Source: Arthrinium phaeospermum
Lineage: Eukaryota > Ascomycota > Sordariomycetes > Amphisphaeriales > Apiosporaceae
Direction: 5' to 3'
Length of the DNA stretch: 64,000 bases
Assembly: GCA_006503535.1 (NCBI GenBank)
Contig: QYRS01000004.1
Coordinates: forward strand, 2,914,001-2,978,000
The stretch's first letter is position 1; each line of letters begins with the position of its first letter. A model generated the notes under the pieces. The model had not been told where the DNA came from. It saw only the letters and a program-made list of their open reading frames with translations, and made no database searches. This document shows positions 10,994 to 21,700 of the stretch, piece after piece. The translations under genes were made by a program, and so were the position numbers.

Positions 10994-13170
10994 CTACATC
11001 TCATCCCCGCTGAAGTCATCCTTGAAGACGGCGCCGACGAGCGTCTTCTTGTTGACCTTGCCCATGGCGTTGCGGGGGATGCTCTCGACGATGCGCAGGA
11101 CCTGGGGGATCTTGTAGTTGGCGAGGCGGTCGCGGAGGGCGCGGCGCATGTCCATGGGCTTCCAGCCCTTGGGCTTGTAGGCGTCGTGCAGGACGATGAC
11201 GGCGCCGACCTTCTGGCCCCATTTGCCTGAGGGCACGGCTAGGACGGCGGCCTCGGCGACCTCGGGGAGAGATAGGAGCTCACGCTCCACCTCGAGAGCT
11301 GAGACCTTCTCACCACCCGATTTGATGATGTCGGCCGACTGGCGGCCCAGGATGAAATACATGGACCCCTGTGCCCAGTCGCCGGACTTGCCGGAGCCCG
11401 CGCCCCCTAAAGAGGCGACGGGGCGCCGGAGCGCGATGTCACCCGTCTTGAACCAGCGGCCCCGGCCGTCCTCGCCCTCGACGAACTCCTTGGCCGTGGC
11501 CTCGGGGTTGCGCCAGTACTCGCGGAAGACGTTGGCGCCGCGCAGCTGGATCTCGCCGCTGTGCTCGCGGCTGCCCTCGGCCGAGTCCTCGGTGACGATT
11601 TGCTGGGTCTCGGGGTCGACTAGGCGGGCCTCGACGCCGGGGAGCGGCCAGCCGACGGAGCCGTCCACGCGGTCCGTGTAGTCGAGGCCGCACGATAGGG
11701 CCATTCCAACCTCGGTCATACCGTAGCGCTCAAGCAGGACGTTGCCGTGGCTCAGGTCGCGCCAGGCGCGCTTCACGGGCGTCGGGAGCGCCGCGGAGCC
11801 CGAGATGGACACGCGCATGTTCTCGGGGTTGATGGCGGTGCGGGCCGCCAGCGCGATCGGCGCGGGCAGGGCGGAGTGCGTCGAGAGCAGGCGGGTGTAG
11901 ACGGTGGGGACGACGGTGAAGAAGGTGATGGGCGCGCTCGACAGGTGCGCGTACTTGGCTTCGCTATCCTCGGCGTTAGAGTCGCCATTGGTGGTGGTGG
12001 CGGCGCCATTGCTACCGTTGCTGTTGCCATTGGTCTGCAAGAATGGCTTCGCGAATCGGCGCCAGACGGTGTCGGCATTGAACGGGAAAAGGAACTCGAT
12101 TGTGCTGCCGGCGAAGAGCGGGGTGAGGATGGCGTTGACGGTGCCGTGGATGTGGTGGAGAGGCAGGACGTGCAGAAGCCGGTCGCGCGGGGTGTACTCC
12201 CAGGCCGAGATCAGCGAGCGGCATTGCGCCGTCAGTGCGGTCTCGGGCAGCAGGACACCCTTGGGCCGGTTCGTGGTGCCCGAGGTGAAGAGCATCATGC
12301 CCGCACCTTCGGTGTCGGCATCGTCACTACTGAGGTGGGCTGGGGCGGCTCCATTCGCTCCATTTTCGGCATTAAAAGAAGTCCCGCCGAGATGCTTGGG
12401 CAGCTCGACCAACTTAGGGTGAGGATGCGGTGTGGGATTCGGGGACGGGTCTGGGAATGGCGTCGAGAGGACTTCCTGTGCTTTGGTGGAATACTTGGCC
12501 GAGTGCAGGAGCAACAGAGCTTGGGAGTGCGACAAGATGTATTGCAGCTCGGCGGGGGGAAAGGGTGGTGAAAGCGGCAGCGCAATGGCACGTGCCGCCA
12601 GAATCGCAAGCAGGGTTACTTGGTTCGTTGGTCAGCTTTTTTATTTAGAACTATTCCATGCTTTGGCGCCAACGACAGTAGTAAAAACCAAGAAATCCAG
12701 GGACACGGGGGAGGACTAATAGAAGCCAAATTCGTACCGACATAATCGTAGCTGTTCTCGACTAAGAAGGCTATGCGCTCTCCCCGGATGTCCGACTTGC
12801 CGGCGGCTTCATATAAGCGATCACGGGTGCGCGCAACATCGGGGAGGAGCTCGCCGTACTTGAAGCTACGTCCAGAGAGGCAATGAACGACGGCTGTCGA
12901 GTCTGGGTCGTGTTTCGATATGGCCTCGAACAGAGGAAGTCTGGGCAGAGTGGAGGCCATCCTGAAGGGGTGTAGTAGGCGGCCAGCTGGAGCAGCGGAA
13001 GCGTTGAGTAGTAGCGATGGTCGTGTTGGTGGTGGTCCGGAAAAGAGTGACGACAGCGTCCGCGGCTGGCTACGACTAATGCAGGCAACAGATCGTTGTG
13101 CAACTGGGAAAGGAGAGGAAGCAGACGCAAGACGCAAAGCAGGGCCGGCAATATTACTACACAACAGCAT
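10994..13170 (-). CDS. Malonyl-CoA synthetase, ACSF3-type AMP-forming ligase, 2 exons
   Basis: An AMP-forming acyl-CoA synthetase that most resembles mitochondrial ACSF3, which activates malonate to malonyl-CoA. The exons on this strand are 13170-12738 and 12618-10994, with a 119-bp intron. The joined frame reads YDYVVTLLAILAARAIALPL across the junction. Diagnostic motifs are the phosphate loop FTSGTTNRPKG, LPLHHIHG, ISGSAALPTPV, the ACSF3-like ERYGMTEVGMAL, the hinge region and IKSGGEKVSALEVERELLSL, and the C-terminal catalytic lysine context PRNAMGKVNKK. The ATG at 13170 is preferred because it begins a basic, Ser/Ala-rich mitochondrial-type presequence. An in-frame ATG at 13224 would add 18 hydrophobic residues. 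No C-terminal peroxisomal tripeptide is present (it ends GDEM). Substrate is inferred from motif similarity; another short dicarboxylate remains possible. Confidence 0.85.
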
Positions 13171-14013
13171 TATGGGGGCTCCGAAACCGAAAAGAAAAAA
13201 GGGGACCGTTCCAAGGAAAGACAAGTATAAAAAAAGAGCCGATCCCCGAGGGCCGTCCGATGTGTGCTTGCTTGTCTTCTGCTTGACTGTCGGTCTGGGT
13301 ACCTCGAATACCTAAAGTAAGCAAGTGCGATTCACACCCGACTGCTTAGTACCACCACTAACTGCGCGTGCTGTACGTAAGTGCCAGGTGCTGCTGCTGC
13401 TTGCAACTGCTTTCGGGAAGAAAATGCCTGCAGGATACAGAGAAGATCCGCTTGGCAAGGGTCTAATCCCCAATGGCTGACATGCCGTATTCCGAAGAGG
13501 CGGACGAAACTGCCGTTGATTCTCTTGATTGCTTTAGCTAATAAGACGCCGTGCAATGTTCCAAAGTAGAAATCTCAGGGTTACATTCACCTTCAGGTAA
13601 GTCATTGATCAATGGAGAAGGGTGTGCATCTGCAGCTGGTGTGTGGTGTGGTAGGGGAGATCGGGATGGTGCAGCATCTTCTTCCAATTGCATTTTTGCC
13701 CATTGGGATTTTCTTCTCGCTACCTGCTTTTGCGTATCATGGATGTAGGCATTCTCTATCTAATCTATCGAGGTACAAACTTACCTACATACCTACCGAA
13801 TCACCGGTCCGCCTGTCCCGGAAGCAAAACCCCCAACTCTAATTCCATCGCAGAAAAGCCAGCCTCACCCATCACCCGGACCCGACTATCCATCCCGTAA
13901 AGTGATGAGCGCATGAGTAACCACACCGTGCTCAATTGCACTGTACGATATCGCCAAACATTCATTCAATCATCCAGTGCCACCACCACCACCACCACCT
14001 GCATTCAGTTTAG
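13171..14013. promoter_or_regulatory. Divergent intergenic region, synthetase and BolA
   Basis: About 840 bp separate the divergent starts. It contains TACCTACATACCTACC-like repeats around 13780-13797 and a short CAC trinucleotide run at about 13981-13999, just before the BolA start. No gene is supportable here. Confidence 0.45.
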
Positions 14014-14650
14014 ATGTTTGCCCGGCATCTCCGCGCCGGCACCAAGGCTTATTGCCAACTATTCAGAAGCATGGCTACCTCCTCCAAGACGCCTATGGAG
14101 GACACCATCCGTAGCAAAGTACACCTCCCCATTTTCACCTCCACCCCTCTCTTCCTCCCACTCTCACACTCACACTCGCATGTCACCCACCTGCACCGTC
14201 ATCACGCCAGCCAAGAACACCCGGCCCGACTTTATACTATAGGCATTATTATAATAGCTCCCACCAAAAAGCCCATACTAAATCCCCCCTTCATGACATG
14301 ACCTTCGTAGCCAATTACCCAACTAACATGGAGACAACAAATAGATAAACGCCTCCCTGGCCCCCTCGCGCCTGGAGATCTACAACGACTCCCACAAGCA
14401 CGCGCACCACGCCCCCATGGCGGACAGCACGTCCAAGGAGACGCACTTCCGGCTGGTGATCGCGTCGCCCGAGTTCCGGGCCAAGGCGCGGCCGGCCCGC
14501 CACCGCATGGTGTACGCGCTGCTGCGGGACGAGATGGCCCAGGACCACGGCATCCACGCGCTGCAGCTCAAGACGCTGACGCCCGAGGAGGACGTGCCGG
14601 CCGACGACGGCGACCAGGGGGCCGAGGCCAAGGAGGCCGAGTCGGGTTGA
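14014..14650 (+). CDS. BolA-like protein, probably mitochondrial, 136 aa
   Basis: BolA proteins partner with monothiol glutaredoxins; the mitochondrial forms help insert iron-sulfur clusters. The exons are 14014-14118 and 14345-14650 (35 + 101 codons), split by a long 226-bp intron. The junction reads TIRSKINASLAPSRLEIYND. The BolA core shows the conserved SHKHAHH histidine cluster, ETHFRLVIASPEF, the invariant RHRMVYALL and GIHALQLKTLTPEE. The N-terminus (MFARHLRAGTKAYCQLFRS) is basic and amphipathic, consistent with a presequence; a second ATG at 14071 could give a cytosolic form. The C-terminus is a short acidic tail. It is probably the Bol1-type family member, but Bol1 and Bol3 cannot be separated by eye. 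Confidence 0.9.
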
Positions 14651-15160
14651 AGTGAGTGAGTGTGGTGCTGTGCTGGGGGAAACGTTCGCGGCGCCCCCAT
14701 GTGCAATCGCCAGCGGGTCGATTCGTGGCCATAAAGACCATAGACTGTAAGATAAGGCTTTGGTAGGCTTCGTTGCACTACCAGAGCCAGCCCTGAAAAA
14801 ATTGCGAATCTGGCGTCCACTACATCTACACATAAATGCAACTATCATTACCACTAGCGATGTTCCCTGGTAAAAGTCATTGAAGCATGCATATGAGATA
14901 AAGCGAGTTTGTCATAATTAGTTTTGTGTATTACTCAAGCCAATTCTATATATTTTAAAGAAGGGAGGAAAGGGGGGTACATCTCCCTCGCACAAGAAGC
15001 CAGTTCCGTTTTGCCACTGTCAGAGCTTCCCACACGACTTGTGTGACTCTCGTTTATTCTCGTACACATTCAACCGCCATTGGGGTATCATTATAATTAC
15101 ATGATCATACACATCTTCTGCTGCCTCCGTCCTCATGACAGGCACGTGGATGTGCCTGAA
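14651..15160. other. Convergent intergenic region, no gene seen
   Basis: About 510 bp between the 3' ends of BolA (+) and the 888-aa protein (-), AT-richer than the flanks. It is presumably the two 3' untranslated regions. Confidence 0.5.
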
Positions 15161-17827
15161 TCACTCTTTCTGGCCAGAGGTCGGCGTACCACCTGGCGGC
15201 GCAGAGCTATTGACAATGCTTTCCTGTTGCCGCCTCTTCTTCTTGTCCAGGTACTTCTTGTATGCCATTTTTCTTTTCTCCGGATTGTCCGCATATTTCT
15301 TAGGGCCCAGCCACGGAGCGGAGGATCTGGGTGGACCGCCAGCGGTCGACGATGGCAGCTGAGTCGCCGACGGGGTCGAGCGCCCGCTTTGTCGACTACT
15401 CATGGCATGACCAGCTGCTCTCTTGGGCGACGCGGCAATAAGCTCGTCTTCTGCTGGTCGTTTGCGAGAAACTATTTCCGATGTTGAATTCCTCAGTGGA
15501 TTTGCTGGCGACTTGGGGTTTCGTGCTTTTGTTATCGAGCCGTCGATGGGGTCACTTTGACTTCCTTGTACTTGCTTTTGCGCTTGTAGGCGTTCTGGTG
15601 GCGTGGAAGGTTCTGCACCAGCTGCCACTTCTGTTTCGCCTTCTCCTTCAGCCTCTGCTTTTCCTTCTGGCCGGACATGTACCTCGTCTAACAGATGCGC
15701 AGTGCCGATAACTGGTGTTGGCGTCGGTGGCAATGCAAGTACTGGTTTTACCGGCGGTAACGAGCTTCGAGGTGGATCTTTCTCGTGGTTTGCGACCCTA
15801 AGATGTTCACGGGCTTCGTTTGCCTCTGCCGGATGTTCTTCAAACACTGCTTCGAGATTTTCTCGCGTTACGATCCCCTTCCGGAATTGGAAACGTGCAT
15901 TGTCAACCGTTTCCATGTACCATTCTATGGCATTGAGAGGCTTCTTTGAGCTTCCGTCATCGAATCCATGTACGTATGGGACGAAACCTTCCGTCCAAGC
16001 CCGGATGAAGTCGTCATATTGGTATGTTGCAAGAGCCTTCTTGAGCTGTAGGTGTTGAATATAGACGCATGCTTTTACGAACTCCCAGATATCGCCATGG
16101 TGCTTATATTCTGGATAAGCGTTCATGTACTTGTCGAAGGGGGTGTGCCCTGGGTTATTCTCAGCTATATCAAGTTGTTGCGGAACTTCTTCAACCACCA
16201 TAGCACCCTCCTCAGGAACTGTTGGTGGGTTAACAAGAACAGTTGGCTTGGAGCCTCCAGCGGTGTGTACTGCGGAGGAAGGTGACCCAGATCGAACCTG
16301 TGCTTTATAATAGGCCACGTTCAATCTGGCTTGCTTTAGCTGATCTTCAAGATCAGCCACCCTATCTTTCAGGGTTTGGGCCTCTTGATCATGCGTGCCA
16401 TCCTCTTCTGCTGGTTGAGTAACAGGATCATTGGGTTGAGGCCTGAATTCACCATTATCAGAACCCGGCACAGGAACTGTCGAGCTCGGCGCCGACAATA
16501 GGTCTTGCGGAGCTGGCAATGGAGCAGAAGTGGGCGGCTGCGGCGAGGACGCCAAGTGTTGATTCGGTGCGGGCGGTGTATGATCGTGTGAGCTAGATAG
16601 TGCACTTTGTGCTATCTCAGGTAGCGATCGAGAAGTAGGAGGCCTGAACTTTGGTGATATGGAAGGCATGTCTGACTGTTTGGGTGCGAGGAGCGGCTGT
16701 GTTTCCCTAATGAGGGTCTTCGGGGGCGATATCCCATTGGTGTTTCTGGCTGGAGTATGCAGAGTCTGATGGTGCTCCGTTGATGGAACAATCACGGACG
16801 AAGTATCGTCACTGAATGAAGACTCTGGCACGCAGGTCTGAGGTCTTGGCTTTGGAGGAGGAGCCCTGAGGCCCGATGTTTGCAAAGGTCTGGCTAAGGG
16901 TAGCTCGTCTGTCAACAATCCTCTGACGTCGACCGCCTTTTGGGGCTGGACCCGATGTTTTCTTGCTGCTTTCATTTTTGGCAGCTGCGATGCACTCTTC
17001 GAACTCTGTGGCTCGGGGAAGGTACTGGGTACCTGGACTTGCTGAGCCGAAGGTGGTGTTGGGTTCGGCTCGATGGCCTTGTGCGGTGGCGGGGGCATCA
17101 TCTCTTTGTCATATGCAGCTGGTTGCACAATGTCCAGTTCTCCATCCGGAGCTGGGCTACTAGAAGGGAAGTCATTGAAGACGGGGCGTTTCTGTAGATT
17201 GGAGATGGCGGTACCAGCTTCTAAGGGCGGCCGCGCTGGTAACTGAGTCTCGAACGGTTGCTCAAGAGATGATGGGCCTCGTCGAGATCCAGAGTCCCCC
17301 GGGCTGCTGGCGAGCTGATTTAAGGCAGCAGGAACCTCCGGTAGCTGCGAAGCAAATGGTTGTTCGTCAGACTCTTCAGGTGGTTCTGACCTAGTGACTG
17401 GCGGAGGGGATGAATCCCAGCCTGAGATTGGGGTACCAGGTGGGGAATCATCATCGTCATCTTCATGAGCCAAATCTGAACGAGGGCCCGGAGGCGACGA
17501 CGGAACAGCGGAGGGTTCTTCAGGAAGTGTGTTTGGTGACTGCTTTGGAATAGCAGAGCCCTGTAGTTCTGGTTTCTCAAGGTTTCGAGAATGAAAGTCG
17601 AACAGGTTCTCGAGCACCTTGCCGGGTACATTGGCCAGTCCTTGCGGAGTTCTGAATAAGTCTTCTGCCCATGAGGTCGACGCGCGCAGAAGCTTCTCTT
17701 GATCGGCCGGGACCCTGAAGATACGACGAGGTAGCTTTCCTTGTCCAAGCACGTCAAGGGGGAAGTCGAACGGCGAAGAGCTGGGCTGCTCATGTGCAAG
17801 TACTGAGCGCTTCACCATGGTGTCCAT
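15161..17827 (-). CDS. Unrecognised large, mostly disordered protein, 888 aa
   Basis: I do not recognise this protein. It is one uninterrupted frame of 888 codons beginning MDTMVKRSVLAHEQ. Three parts can be seen. Residues 15-85 look folded (FDFPLDVLGQGKLPRRIFRV, then SWAEDLFRTPQGLANVP). A Pro/Ser/Gln-rich disordered region follows (about 90-480) and ends in a predicted coiled coil (LKDRVADLEDQLKQARL). A second folded, aromatic-rich block (about 555-660) reads FDKYMNAYPEYKHHGDIWEF and IRAWTEGFVPYVHGFDDG. A Lys/Arg-rich tail (PKRAAG, then KKYLDKKKRRQQ) suggests nuclear localisation. The architecture of small folded ends joined by disorder fits a chromatin or telomere scaffold protein; that is only a guess. 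It is divergent to Fab1. An out-of-frame ATG lies 11 bp upstream of the chosen start. Confidence 0.7.
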   Translation of the reverse strand: MDTMVKRSVLAHEQPSSSPFDFPLDVLGQGKLPRRIFRVPADQEKLLRASTSWAEDLFRTPQGLANVPGKVLENLFDFHSRNLEKPELQGSAIPKQSPNTLPEEPSAVPSSPPGPRSDLAHEDDDDDSPPGTPISGWDSSPPPVTRSEPPEESDEQPFASQLPEVPAALNQLASSPGDSGSRRGPSSLEQPFETQLPARPPLEAGTAISNLQKRPVFNDFPSSSPAPDGELDIVQPAAYDKEMMPPPPHKAIEPNPTPPSAQQVQVPSTFPEPQSSKSASQLPKMKAARKHRVQPQKAVDVRGLLTDELPLARPLQTSGLRAPPPKPRPQTCVPESSFSDDTSSVIVPSTEHHQTLHTPARNTNGISPPKTLIRETQPLLAPKQSDMPSISPKFRPPTSRSLPEIAQSALSSSHDHTPPAPNQHLASSPQPPTSAPLPAPQDLLSAPSSTVPVPGSDNGEFRPQPNDPVTQPAEEDGTHDQEAQTLKDRVADLEDQLKQARLNVAYYKAQVRSGSPSSAVHTAGGSKPTVLVNPPTVPEEGAMVVEEVPQQLDIAENNPGHTPFDKYMNAYPEYKHHGDIWEFVKACVYIQHLQLKKALATYQYDDFIRAWTEGFVPYVHGFDDGSSKKPLNAIEWYMETVDNARFQFRKGIVTRENLEAVFEEHPAEANEAREHLRVANHEKDPPRSSLPPVKPVLALPPTPTPVIGTAHLLDEVHVRPEGKAEAEGEGETEVAAGAEPSTPPERLQAQKQVQGSQSDPIDGSITKARNPKSPANPLRNSTSEIVSRKRPAEDELIAASPKRAAGHAMSSRQSGRSTPSATQLPSSTAGGPPRSSAPWLGPKKYADNPEKRKMAYKKYLDKKKRRQQESIVNSSAPPGGTPTSGQKE

Positions 17828-18776
17828 CGCTCCTCCATCAATGAATCCTTACAGGTCGTGTGCATTGGAGCAAATCAGTCGCGTTGCTCAGGTGTGTTAG
17901 GCAATTGTCGATCTCTAGGTACGTCCAACTGCAACAATATGTCGAGGATAAGGAGCGGATGTGTCAAGCACAGCTGCGCTGCTCCAGATAGAGTTGATAA
18001 TCCTTGCGACAAGATCTGGGGGACGCGGTCTGACGACCTCGAGACGCGTTGCGGGGCTTCGGTTTCTTTATTAGCTCTTGGACCCGGGCCGTTGTCAGTG
18101 GGAGGTGGGAGGTGCAGGTGCCTTTGATAGTGGTGGGTGACAGGCATGTACCCAAAAGCTCAATGAACCTTACTACTAGAACCTTAGTGGGACGATTGCC
18201 AATACTAACTAACCCCAGTGGGGCCTAGATCGGGTTGCAGCGCACCTTCAACACCCCGTCGCAGAACCCGTCGGACTTGATGCTAATGGACGGGAGCTGC
18301 TCGTTAGCTGGTGGTAAGTGCAGGTCTTGCCTTACGTTAGGTAGGCGGGCACCTTGCAGTCAGGTAGAATATCTTCAAGCAGGCAAATATGGATGGAGTC
18401 ATCAGACGAACATAAACCGCGCAATATTTTCCTCCCCAAGGTCAGATTGACCAGAGGTGTTTGTCCTGCGTTGTTTTCTTTTTGACACAGCCTGAGTTAC
18501 GATACCAACCCGTCCCCAGTCAGGCAACGTCACAGGGCGCAAGCGTGAACCTTCATTGTTCATCGGTCCCTGGCCCATATCGGATGCTTACCTAAAGTGC
18601 CTAATCGTGAGGGCCTCGACTCTTCGACGACGACTCAACAGGTCCAAAGCCGTTGAAGCATATTGCGCTATGATCTACGACCCTTAACTCTTCATCATCG
18701 CTATGCTGATTCTACTTGCTTTCGTTCCGATGTGTCCGACCGGCCTGCTGTAGCAACGGTATTACTGCCAGCCACC
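17828..18776. promoter_or_regulatory. Divergent intergenic region, 888-aa gene and Fab1
   Basis: About 950 bp between divergent starts. It contains CTTACCTAAAGTGCCTAAT at about 18587-18605. A related AGTGCCTAAAG occurs upstream of Mdm12 at about 26821. No coding frame with family features was found. Confidence 0.4.
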
Positions 18777-21700
18777 ATGTCTGGCAAGAACGTTCAATCC
18801 CAGCTGCCTCCTTCGCTGCTGGCGTCGCAGTCCGAAACCAGACCCCGCCGCGACTCTCTCGCCTCAGCTTCTGTCATTTCCTCCCAAGCCGATAAGGAGC
18901 AGCTTGCGCAAGCACTCGACAAGATCCACACGTCGGCTAACCAACGCGATGTCCTGACGACCTTCAACGATCTCTCTCCGCCCCCAGATGCTTCTGCTTC
19001 GCCCGAAAGCAAAGGTTTTGCTGGCGAGCTGGTTCAACATGGCTTCAGTGGCCTCTATACTCGTCTGAAAGAGGCTGTCGGTGTCTCTGGGAAAGAGAAA
19101 GCCACACTGCAAGATGATGGCGATAGTCAGGACACTGCATCCAAAAGGAGTTTCAGTACTACCGCCACTACGTCCAAGGCCTCGATGGCCTCACTACCCC
19201 GCGTCGAGACTGGTATGACGAGTTCAACGCTCAACTCCAATTTATCCGACCCCACCGTCTCAACTGTCCCCTCGGGAGCCCTGCCAAGCGAAGGCCAGCC
19301 CCAACAACACCAACCTACCAAACCCTCTTCAGCGACAGGCTTGTCCACTTCGGCTACTTCCAAATCCGCGTCCTCTAGCCGTCAAGCCATTCCCAATCTC
19401 ACGAAGGCATCCGCGACGGTGGCTCCTGTGACAGTCAGCGCCTACAAAGATGGGCCTCGAGCTGCACATTCGTCGCGCAATGAGGAGGGTTCGAGTCGAT
19501 CTTCCGGGCAAAGGAAAAGTATTGGGAGAGCAAGCGATGGCCCTTTGCCAGCCACCGCTATGGAAGGCCCAATCAAGTACGATACATTTGAATCCAAGAA
19601 CGTGGGACTGGGGGCGCTCGACAATCTATCGGTTCCTCAGCATGCAAGGCTGGGGTCTGATGGCAATTTGGACTCTCCTATCAGCCCCGTAAAGGGGTCT
19701 ATATCATCCACTGCAGGATCAGTCCACTCCGTAAATCAAGACAACAGGTCCTTGCCGCCAGCACGTGCAACTGCAAGAGATGCCGGCCGGCGACCTGCTG
19801 TCATCGATCGTATAAGTGGCTCCCGCTCCCGTGGCAGCCATTCGAGGTCCTCGTCTGTATCTCAAAGTACTGCAGAGCCCAGTGTAGTCAGCACCTCCGC
19901 GCATTATAAAGTACAGCATGATTCCTTTGGGCGAGATGACAAACCCCAGCGCATGAAGTCTGGCGGGTACAAGATCCCCGGTACCACCACACACGAAGGC
20001 GCCCCTGAAATGGTAAGTGCCACTTTGGAACATATGCGGAAGCAAGTCCTCAGCAAGGACTTTTGGATGGCGGATGAAACTTGCAAAGAGTGTTTCCTAT
20101 GCGGCGCGCTGTTTACCGCTTTTCGCCGCAAACATCATTGCCGAACCTGTGGCTGTATCTTTGACAGCAGATGCACATCCATCATATCAGGCCAAAAGTT
20201 TGGGGTGCAGGGCACCCTCAGAGTCTGCAAGACATGTCTGGAAATTATCAGCCAGCGCGAGGACGGGAACATGTCCGACGATTCTGCGGATGATTCATAT
20301 TTGCCAGCCATATTCCGCTCCAACACGAAATCAGTGACCCTGAAACTTCCAAAGTCAGATAGGGACAGCGGCAGCATTTCTGAAAGGCCTGAAGAGGAGG
20401 ACGAGGACAACAGGACCCTCACTACACCAATGATGGCTATTCCTGCTACGCGAAGGATCGGCGAGTCATCGGACCGTAATTCGGCCGTCTTGGAGATCGA
20501 TGCACCCCAACTTAGTCGACCAAGCTCTTCGAGATCTCTCAAATCGCTGGCGGGGCGGCCACAATCATCTGCTCATGGTCACCGACGCCATCATTCCAAA
20601 CACAATTTCCTAAGCAGGTTCAAGGCCGCTCCACCGGAACCAGAGGACAGGGCGCCTTTCCGGCGTTCTGCCAATGAGGAGATGGCTAAGAAGGGGGGTC
20701 TTCCAGCATTTCATGACGACAATGTTATTGATCCCGATCTAGCTCCATTCATGTCGGATGAGTCTAGCGGGGACGAGCAGATGAGTATCTTCCAAACTCT
20801 CACGAGCAACGAGCCCAACCCTTCCAGCTTTGATCAGGACAAAGTCAGCTTGGGTCCGTATATGCCAAACCGAAGGAATCGAACCAGGGGCCAGGCAGAT
20901 AAGAGCGTCAGTGGCTTCAGTTTTACTAGTCGAGGATTTGATGATGGGCCAAGTTTGTATAGGAGACCGTCCCGACGACGCAACATGAGCACAGCTAGCG
21001 CAACCGGCCATCACCTTCGATCTCCCAGGCCAAAAAGCGCACATTTGCGGTTGGGGCCAACCAACTCAACTGATACGCTTTCTATCTATGATAATGCCAT
21101 GCAAGGTGATCTACCCAGGCTCACCCGAAGCTCCTCGATGAAGGGCGACAAGGAGCCTAAAGTCGAGCTGAACCCGGCCAGCCTGCTACATGTACGCAGG
21201 CTCTTACGGCAGTTACTTGAAGACACCAGCGTGCCAAACGCCATCGCGTGGGAGAAGGCCTTGATCCCGATATTACTCAAGTGCACCACCTCTGTTGACC
21301 CTGATATTGATGAGCGCGGAGATGACATCGACATTAGACACTATGTGAAACTGAAGAAGATCCCAGGTGGGAGGCCAGGGGATACTAGCTATGTCTCTGG
21401 GGTCATCTTCACGAAAAAGTTAGCCCTGAAAAGCATGCCGAGACGCATGACAGGGCCCCCAGTCGTAATTGTGGGCTTTCCGATAGAGTACCGTCGGCAT
21501 GCGCAGCATTTCCTGAGTCTTCAGCCTGTCATTGATGAGGAGAAAGAGTTTCTCAGACGGATCGTTGATCGACTGCTGGCCCTCCGACCGCAGCTCATCT
21601 TGGCTGAGAAGTCGGTTTCTGGTCTAGCGCTGCAGTACCTTGCCGAAGCCAACGTCGCAGTTGCGTACAATGTCAAGCCTTCAGTGCTTTCCGCAGTTGC

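Noticed and set aside
11747..12571. Plus-strand frame (274 codons) across the malonyl-CoA synthetase
   Set aside because: Low-complexity Gly/Arg shadow of the synthetase exon.
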